From Rhodeus uyekii (Eukaryota > Chordata > Actinopteri > Cypriniformes > Acheilognathidae): DNA of 64,000 nt. The notes below the pieces were generated by a model. It saw nothing but the letters and a program-made list of their open reading frames with translations, ran no database searches and was not told where the DNA came from. Location: positions 186,001-250,000 of the forward strand of contig JAWRVZ010000183.1 of NCBI GenBank assembly GCA_037043235.1, in the 5' to 3' direction. This document shows, piece by piece, positions 56,865-64,000 of this stretch (position 1 is its first letter; every line of letters begins with the position of its first letter). The translations under genes and the position numbers were made by a program.

Positions 56865-57292
56865 TGTCGGGATGCAAACACAGGCGGGATTCAGTTGCAA
56901 GTAAAAGTAGGTTTATTGAGCACACAAGGAGATATAGAAAACTGGACAGTCCGGGATATGGCTGGCGGTGACGCAGGGACTCAATGGGCTGTGCAGTGAA
57001 GACGGCGTGCAGTGTTAATCCAGAGTGGCGGTCGTGGTAAGTGAAGACAGGAACACAGGAACACAGGAACACGACGACACTGGAACACTGGAACTGCTGG
57101 CTAGACATCACAGGGAAGACAACGACTCGACAACACGGTGATGGTGAGCAGGGAACTAAATAGACAGGGGAAATGGGAATCAGGTGCATGCAATGATTGC
57201 TGAGTGTGTGATCAGTGACCACGCCTCCCACACTCACCTCGCATACACACACAGGCAGTAACCAGGAGACAATGAACTGATAAACCGTGACA
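56865..57292 (-). repeat. Gypsy 3' LTR
   Basis: 428 bp, TGTCGGGATGCAAAC...CCGTGACA on the + strand, so TG...CA in the element's sense. A poly(A) signal (caataaacctactttt, minus strand) lies near 56930. The C-rich run 57295-57307 next to it is the polypurine tract on the coding strand. A 5' partner LTR is not in the window. Confidence 0.9.
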
Positions 57293-57299
57293 GTACCCC

Positions 57300-59097
57300 C
57301 CCCCCCCTTAGGAGCGTCTCTCGACGCTCCCAGGAGGACTTACCTGTCGATTGTAGTCATCGATGAGGGAGTGATCCAGTATGTCTCTAGCAGGTACCCA
57401 ACTTCTCTCCTCCGGGCCGTACCCCTCCCAGTCCACCAAGTACTGGAATCTGCGTCCCCTCCTTCTTGAATCCAGAATACGGTTAACCGAATAGGTTGGT
57501 TCCCCATCTACGAGACGCGGCGGTGGGGGAACCGGGGTGGGCGGATTAATACGGGAACGAATAACGGGCTTTATTTTGGATACATGAAAGGCGGCGTGAA
57601 TCCTCCCGTACGCAGGAGGCAGTTTGAGACGACTGTCACCGGGCTAATGATCTTGGTGACAGGGAACGGGCCAATGAATTTAGGAGCAAGTTTATTACAT
57701 ACGGAGCGGAGAGGAATATCTTTGGATGAAAGCCACACTTTTTGACCCACGACGTAGACGGGAGGCTTCGACCGGTGGCGATCGGCCTGAGCCTTGGTGC
57801 GCGCTCCCACTTGCAGCAGAGTCTCACGGGCTCTATTCCAAGTGCGACGGCACCTCTGGATGAATGCGTGAGCGGAGGGGACCGCGACTTCGGATTCCAG
57901 ACTGGGAAAGATAGGTGGCTGGTACCCTAGACTACACTCAAAAGGCGAAAGGCCCGTGGATGATACTGGTAACGAGTTATGTGCGTACTCAACCCACGGG
58001 AGTTGTTGGCTCCAGGAAGCAGGATTCTGAGACACAGTACACCGCAAACCCCTCTCGAGATCTTGGTTGGCTCGTTCGGCCTGCCCGTTGCTCTGGGGAT
58101 GGAAACCCGAGGACAGACTTACACTCGCACCCAGCAATCTACAAAACTCTCTCCAGAATTTGGATATAAATTGGGGCCCTCTGTCAGAGACCACGTCCAT
58201 CGGGAGGCCATGAATGCGAAAGACGTGTTCAATGACAGACGCCGCTGTCTCCTTAGCGGAAGGTAACTTGGGTAAGGGAATGAAATGTGCAGCCTTCGAG
58301 AACCGGTCCACTACGGTTAAAATGACCGTATTCCCCTGGGAGGGTGGGAGGGCGGTGACGAAATCTAGCGCAATGTGGGACCAGGGTCTCGAAGGCACAG
58401 ACAGCGGCTGAAGTAACCCATCTGGTGAACGATTGGAAGTCTTACCCTGGGCACAGTCTGAACAAGCCAAAACAAAATCTCGGATGTCGCGGGCCATGTT
58501 GGGCCACCAGAATCGTTGTTTGACCAAAAAGTTGGTACGACTGATTCCTGGGTGACAAGCTATCTTGGAACAGTGACCCCATCGGATGACCTCTGATCTG
58601 ACTCCCTCCGGCACAAATAATCGACCCGGTGGACCTCCGGGCGGAGGCGTTACCTCTTCTAAGGCCGTTTTGACCTTCGCTTCGACCTCCCATAAGAGTG
58701 TGGAAACAATGAGTCTCTCAGGAAGAATGCACTCGGGAGTAGACGGGCGCTCGGATCGATCAAAAATGCGCGACAAATCATCGGGTTTGATGTTCTTGGA
58801 ACCCGGACGGTACGATAGTAAAAAGTCAAAACGTCCGAAAAAAAGGGCCCACCGAGCCTGCCTGGAGTTAAGTCTTTTGGCTGTTCTAATGTACTCTAAG
58901 TTCTTGTGATCGGTCCAAACTAGAAAAGGCACCCCTGACCCTTCTAACCAATGACGCCACTCTTCCAATGCTAGTTTGACTGCCAACAACTCTCGGTTAC
59001 CAATATCATAATTGCGTTCTGCTGGGGACAAACGATGGGAAAAAAACCTCTGACGCGTCGACCTCCACCACGAACTGACGTGTGGAATCAGGGGCAA
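57300..59097 (-). pseudogene. Gypsy pol 3' half: RNase H, integrase and chromodomain
   Basis: RNase H (LALEEWRHWLEGSGVPFLVW, LFFGRFDFLLSYRPG). Integrase HHCC finger (HCSKIACHPGISRTNF...CSDC) and DDE core: LDFVTALPP, SDRGPQFISKFWREF, GFHPQSNGQAERANQDLE. A frameshift at about 57640 puts the tail in another frame: RLKLPPAYGRIHAAFHVSKI and then the chromodomain, DGEPTYSVNRILDSRRRGRR-FQYLVDWEGYGPEERSWVPA. Chromodomains guide integration by binding methylated histone H3. A second break near 59045 separates it from RT. Confidence 0.9.
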
Positions 59098-61279
59098 TCA
59101 GAATGGGAGCCGAAACGAAGCGGCCCTTGAGTTTGGAGAACGCCGCTTCGGCGGCATTGCACCACCTGACCGTAGTTCTGGGGGAGGTCAAGGCTGTTAG
59201 AGGAGCGGCTAGTTGGCTGAAATTACGGATGAAACGTCGATAGAAGTTGGCGAACCCCAGGAACCTCAACAGGGCCTTGCGAGAGTCCGGGGTTGGCCAC
59301 TCTACCACAGCCTTAACCTTGTCAGGATCCATGCGCACTCCCTCTGATGAGATGATATACCCTAGAAAAGGAACAGACTGTGCATGGAAAACGCATTTCT
59401 CCGCCTTGACAAAAAGCCCATTCTGTAGTAACCGTTGGAGCACTCGTCGGACGTGTTGCACATGTTCCTGGAGAGACGAGGAAAATATCAGTATGTCATC
59501 CAGGTAAACATACGTGAACTGGTCTATCATGTCTCTCAACACGTCATTGACGAGTGCTTGGAAGACAGCTGGGGAGTTGGATAGCCCGAATGGCATGACC
59601 AAGTACTCAAAGTGGCCCCTAGGGGTATTAAATGCTGTCTTCCATTCATCCCCCTCTCTTATGCGGACCAAATGATAAGCATTCCGTAAATCCAATTTTG
59701 TAAAGATGGATGCTCCCTGCAACCTCTCGAACGCTGAAGACATCAACGGCAAAGGATAAGTATTCTTTACCGTGATGTTATTCAGCCCTCGGTAGTCAAT
59801 ACAAGGTCGCAGAGAACCATCCTTCTTCCCCACAAAAAAGAATCCCGCCCCCGCCGGAGAAGAAGAGGGGCGGATGAACCCGGTAGCCAAAGAATCAGAA
59901 ATATATTTCTCCATGGCCTCCCTTTCAGGAGTGGAAAGCGAGTATAACTTGCCCTTAGGCGGAGACATACCTGGCAAGATATCTATCGCACAGTCGTAGG
60001 GACGATGCGGAGGAAGAGAAGCAGCCCGAGACTTACTGAACACTTCCTTCAGGTCGAGGTACTCCGGGGGCACGTTAGATAAATTCATCGGCTCCTCCTG
60101 CAACACAGAACTAGACACAGACGAACATGCAGACACAAGACAAGAGGCATGGCACTGATCACTCCAACTCATAATGGTGTTGTGTCCCCAGTCAACCCTG
60201 GGATTGTGCTTAGTTAACCAGGGATGACCGAGGACAACCGGAACCGAGGGAGAGTCCGTGATGAAGAAGTCTATGGTTTCAATGTGATTTCCTGCGGTGG
60301 TGAGGCTGAGGGGAATGGTCTTATGAGAAATGTCAGGAAGGCTCTGACCGCCCAGAGCGTTGACTGGGATGGAGTGAGAGAGAGGTATGGTAGCAATTTT
60401 GAGTAGTCGTGCAAGTGAGTGATCCATAAAGTTGCCCTCAGCCCCGGAATCCAGTAAAGCACGGCACCGATGTGAAGAGTGAGCCCATTGAAGTCTTACC
60501 GGGAGGAGAGTAGACGAAGAGAACTTGTTAACCGTGACCGCACCCGTCAGTAGCCCCCTCCTTACTGGCGGGCACTGGCCCTTTACCGGGCAGTGAAGCA
60601 TGAAGTGCCCTTCTCTCCCGCAATAAATGCATAGTCCGAGGGTCCTGCGGCGTTCTCTCTCCTCCCAGGAAAGCCGAGCTCGACCAACCTGCATGGGCTT
60701 GTGATCGACGACGGGGCTGACCGTGCCATGAGGGAGGGTGGGGGGTAACACTGGGGACCCTGGACCAGAAGGCAGAGGCTGTCGGAGCTTGGCACGCTCC
60801 AGCCGAGCGTCCACTCGAAGGGCAAGTTCGATCAGTCCGTTAAGTGTGGGAGGCAGGTCCAGGGCGTAAATCTCTTGTTGGACACGGTCAGCCAGCCCAT
60901 GCAGGAACCTGTCCCACTGCGCCTCCTCGTTCCATTTGCAGTCGGCCGCGAGCGTGCGGAACTCTATGGAGTATTCTGACACGGACCTACTCTCCTGTTT
61001 GAGGTCCGCCAGTTTACGTGCGGCCTCGCGACCGACTGCTGACCTGTCGAAGACCCTCCTCATCTCTTCAGTGAATGACTGGAACGAGGAGCAGCAAGGG
61101 TCTCTATTCTCCCACACCGCCGTTCCCCATTTGGCCGCTCGTCCCGAGAGCAGCGTTATGACCAGGGCTACTTTGGCTTGTTCGGATGCATACGTTTGAG
61201 GTTGAAGAGAGAAGAATACAGAGCACTTCGTGAGGAAGGCTCTGCAAGAGTCGGGTTCACCTGTATAACGATCCGGGGG
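59006..61279 (-). pseudogene. Gypsy gag, protease and reverse transcriptase
   Basis: Open from the truncated edge: PDRYTGEPDSCRAFLTKCSV leads into gag. A CCHC knuckle (CIYCGREGHFMLHC, residue about 163 counting from the first Met at 61117), aspartic protease LLDSGAEGNFM (Asp about 223), RT KLDLRNAYHLVRIREGDEWK and VYLDDILIFSSS, and thumb FLGFANFYRRFIRNF. The RT/RNase H boundary loses a few residues after VVEVDASEV near 59045, shifting the frame. Gag N terminus is missing. The 703 codons in between are free of stops. Confidence 0.92.
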
Positions 61280-61802
61280 TCATTATTATGAGATACTAAG
61301 TCATTATTATGAGAAACTCTCTCATTATTATGACTTAAATAATCCTTTTTTAATCAACTGTGGCGGAAACGGGCTTCCATACTTTCCATACTTTGACATG
61401 AACATCGTAATATTTTGTATGGTAGAAAATACAGATATAGGCGACTGCTACCGGCTGTTAATTATTAGCTGGGACTGTGGGACACCATTAATAAATGTAT
61501 TATATACAAACAATGGGATGCAGCCACGGAGGCGATATTTACTGGATTTTATTTTCTATATTATAACACAGATGTCCCGCAAATCAGCCCATTTCAAATT
61601 ATGGAAAAACAAATACAATCCGCATGACGCTAAATCCAACGCCGATAACAGTAACATTCACTTCGTCCAGCTCAAAGTAGAACATGCTCAATTTCAATCA
61701 CAATAAGAAGTAATAATTCTATGACGGCTTTGACAAATGTGATATTACACGGGCAGCTCCACAGTTGTTTCTCTGTCTGCATCAAGCCCGGCCGATGCCC
61801 CG

Positions 61803-61898
61803 CCCCCGGGAGTCATTTACCTCACTGTGATTGGCCCCCGGGAGTCCTGTACTCCATTGTGATTGGCCCCCGGGAGTCATATACTCCACTGTGATTGG
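61803..61898. repeat. Three exact-length 32-bp tandem units with ATTGG boxes
   Basis: Units 61803-61834, 61835-61866 and 61867-61898 each begin cccccgggagtc and end tgtgattgg. Each contains one inverted CCAAT box (attgg), and a fourth ggttggtt follows. It looks like a promoter-type array in the hAT element's right part. Confidence 0.9.
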
Positions 61899-62092
61899 TT
61901 GGTTTGTACAGCTCCAGCTCCACCTCGCACGAAAAAGGAATCTTCCGCACACAACGCGGTAAAGCGCTATTCATTCAGCACTCGCGGGCCGCACTTACAT
62001 TAAACTTTCAAATGGTCCCGCGGGCCACAAAATATCGTTTCGCGGGCCGCAATTGGCCCGCGGGCCGCATGTTTGAGACCCCTGATGTACAG

Positions 62093-62695
62093 GGTGAAAA
62101 GCAATGGTCCTAGTACTGAACCTTGAGGAACTCCAAACTGAACCCTTGACCGATATGACATCTCCTCATTTACTGCTACAAACTGATAATGCTCAGATAA
62201 GCATGACTTGAACCAGGCTAATGCAACTCCACTAATGCCAACATAATTTTCAAGTCTATTCAGAAGGATTTTGTGGTCAATTGTATCAAATGCAGCACTA
62301 AGGTCCAGTAACACAAACAGAGAGATACAACCACGATCGGATGATAAGAGCAAATCATTTGTAACTCTAATGAGAGCAGTCTCAGTACTATGATATGGTC
62401 TAAATCCTGACTGGAAATCCTCGTAGATGCTGTTTCTTTCTAGAACGGAACATAGTTGTGAAGATATTGCCTTTTCTAGAATTTTTGACAAAAAAGGTAG
62501 ATTTGATATCGGCCTGTAATTAACTAATTCTGTAGGGTCAAGTTGTGGTTTTTTAATAAGCGGTTTAATTATGGCTAGTTTAAAGGTTTTTGGTACGTAT
62601 CCTAATGACAAAGATGAATTAACAATATTAAGAAGAGGATCTATGATTTCTGGAAGCATCTCTTTCAGTAGCTTAGTTGGTATTGGGTCTAGCAT
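62093..62695 (-). pseudogene. L2 reverse transcriptase, N-terminal half
   Basis: LDPIPTKLLKEMLPEIIDPL, VNYRPISNLPFLSKILEKAI, SGFRPYHSTETALIRVTNDL, LLDLSAAFDTIDHKILLNRL and VPQGSVLGPLLFTLY, the classic finger and palm motifs of L2-clade LINEs (first catalytic Asp in LDLSAAFD). The hAT insertion begins just after FTLY, so the polymerase is split from its YADD box. Confidence 0.9.
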
Positions 62696-62707
62696 ACATG
62701 TTGATTT

Positions 62708-63187
62708 TTATGATTTAACGAGTTTAGATAATTTTTCCTCCCCAATAGCAATGAAGGAGTGGAGTTTTTCTTCAGGGACACTAAAATTTACTGTATTTTG
62801 TGATATTGTAGTAGACGGTTGCATGGTTATAATTTTCTCTCTAATATTATGAATTTTGCAATTAAAGAAGTCCATGAAGTCATTACTGCTGTGCTGTTTT
62901 AAAGCATCTGGGGTTGAGGCTTTATTTCTTGTTTGTTTAGTCACTGTATCAAATAAATACCTAGGGTTGTATTTGTTTTCTTCTAAGAGGGTAGAAAAGT
63001 AAGCAGATCTAGCTGATTTTAAGGCCTTTCTGAATGCAATAGAGCTGTCTTTCCAAGAAATGCGAAAAACCTCAAGCTTAGTTTTTTTCCAGCTCCGCTC
63101 CATTTTTCTGGCTGCTCTCTTGAGGGCCCGTGTGTGTTCGTTGTACCACGGTGTTGGACTATTTTCTTTAATCTTCTTTAAGCGCAA
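62708..63187 (-). pseudogene. L2 ORF2 linker between endonuclease and RT
   Basis: RLKKIKENSPTPWYNEHTRA, RSWKKTKLEVFRISWKDSSI and NKYNPRYLFDTVTKQTRNKA: the PWYN...LFDTV linker seen between endonuclease and RT of L2 LINEs. A stop and frame change separate it from both neighbours. Confidence 0.8.
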
Positions 63188-63232
63188 CGGAGCAACAGTG
63201 TCTAAAGTGCTGGAAAAGAGAGAGTTAATAGT

Positions 63233-63958
63233 TTATGTTGCAACATCAAGTTCTTCTAGGCTATCTGGGAAGTTAAGTAGATGAAACTGATCAGGAAGAT
63301 TATTTATAAAGCTATCTTTTGTGTTAGGAGTGATAGTTCTACTATATTTATAACAGGGAGTTAGTTTTTCGACTTTGGTTAATGGTAATCTACACGCAAC
63401 TGGGTAATGATCTGAGATGTCATCGCTCTGCTGCAGAATTTGAACAGTATCAACATTGATCCCATGCGACAATATTAGATCTAAAGTATGATTACGAGAA
63501 TGAGTGGGTCCTGATACATGTTGTGTAACTCCAATAGAGTTTAAGATGTCTCTAAATGCCAATCCCAATGCGTCTTTTTCATTATCTACATGGATATTAA
63601 AACCACAGACAATTATGACTTTATCTGCAGACATTACTAAGTCTGAGAGAAAATCTGCAAATTCTTTGATAAAGTCTGTATGGTGCCCTGGTGGCCTGTA
63701 TAGAATAGCCAACACAAAAGTTAAACAGGAATTATTACTTGCACTAGATAATTTTACATTAAGGACCATCACTTCAAAATAATTATATTTAAAATTAGAT
63801 CTTTGAGCAGTACTGATCGTGTTACTATTAATTACAGCAACATCTCCTCCTTTACCTTTCAGACGAGGCTCATGTTTATAACAGTAATCTTGAGGGGTGG
63901 ACTCATTTAAAGTAATGTAATCGTCTGGTTTTAACCAGGTTTCTGTCAAACACAGCAC
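63233..63958 (-). pseudogene. L2 APE-type endonuclease, partial
   Basis: LCLTETWLKPDDYITLNEST, GGDVAVINSNTIST, FVLAILYRPPGHHTDFIKEF, FNIHVDNEKDALGLAFRDIL, GPTHSRNHTLDLILSHGINV and SDDISDHYPVACRL: the Glu (TETWL), Asn/His and SDH motifs of LINE APE endonucleases. The Asp usually in GDFN is Gly here (CGFNIHVD), a loss that should disable nicking. The N terminus lies beyond the window end. Confidence 0.85.
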
Positions 63959-64000
63959 ATCTAGTTTATGATCTGTAATTATATCATTTACAATAAGTGC

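Larger units (their letters stand above)
56865..61279 (-). mobile_element. Ty3/gypsy chromovirus-type retrotransposon, 5'-truncated
   Basis: 3' LTR at 56865-57292, polypurine tract just after it, integrase with chromodomain, RNase H, RT, protease and gag reading leftwards from 61279. The 5' LTR, primer-binding site and start of gag are missing: gag continues open to the edge at about 61279. Inserted into the minisatellite of the hAT element. Confidence 0.92.
55091..62084. mobile_element. hAT element (7 kb with nested insertions) inside the L2 LINE
   Basis: Ends CAGGGGTCTCAAACTC and GTTTGAGACCCCTG, with exact 8-bp target duplications ATGTACAG at 55083-55090 and 62085-62092. Removing the nested hAT and gypsy leaves about 1.3 kb with no transposase, so it is non-autonomous. 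It includes a roughly 36-bp minisatellite and a GC-rich right end. Confidence 0.92.
53514..64000 (-). mobile_element. L2-type LINE interrupted by a 7-kb hAT element; 5' part leaves the window
   Basis: The 3' end is at 53514 ((caagt)n, then acctttatttatatagcgct). Reverse transcriptase C terminus 54190-54936, YADD box at 55022-55033, and, beyond the insertion 55091-62084, the RT palm/fingers (62090-62695), linker (62708-63187) and APE endonuclease (63233-63958). The order and single TSD show one element. It is near full length but carries frameshifts. Confidence 0.9.

Overview
The window is vertebrate nuclear DNA, almost certainly from a cypriniform (carp-like) fish. The evidence is one recognisable vertebrate gene with GT-AG introns, UBE2O, set in AT-rich sequence full of fish-type repeats: Tc1/mariner, pogo-like and hAT elements, PIF/Harbinger, ISL2EU with THAP domains, L2-type LINEs, DIRS, Ty3/gypsy chromovirus and a tRNA-derived SINE. 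There is no sign of bacterial gene organisation, rRNA or CRISPR.

1-26.8 kb holds the + strand UBE2O gene without its first exon. Nineteen coding exons (8669-26777) join in one frame with matched splice phases and give 1187 residues plus a stop, from the conserved segment after exon 1 to the C terminus. The E2 catalytic cysteine is at 23115-23117. The introns carry a degenerate Tc1 with a nested hAT MITE and solo LTR, a 0.36-kb-arm inverted duplication, a TA-flanked MITE, an apparently intact DD37E-type mariner, two pogo-like MITEs, L2 tails and a broken Tc1 in the last intron.

26.8-29.3 kb is the 3' UTR or downstream flank, with several possible poly(A) signals and a SINE.

29.3-64 kb has no host gene I can recognise and is a mosaic of nested transposons: a pogo-like element with a tRNA-Ser-bearing hAT MITE inside; two ISL2EU copies; LINE reverse-transcriptase fragments; a + strand LINE interrupted by a small LTR-derived insertion and a Harbinger element whose four-exon transposase is still open; a gypsy element split inside gag by a DIRS retrotransposon; and a minus-strand L2 LINE split inside its reverse transcriptase by a 7-kb hAT, which itself contains another hAT and a chromodomain gypsy element. 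Exact target-site duplications let much of the insertion order be read directly.

UBE2O encodes a hybrid E2/E3 ubiquitin enzyme. The transposon genes serve only their own mobility, and most are broken; the mariner at 13 kb and the Harbinger transposase at 39 kb are the two that look open end to end.
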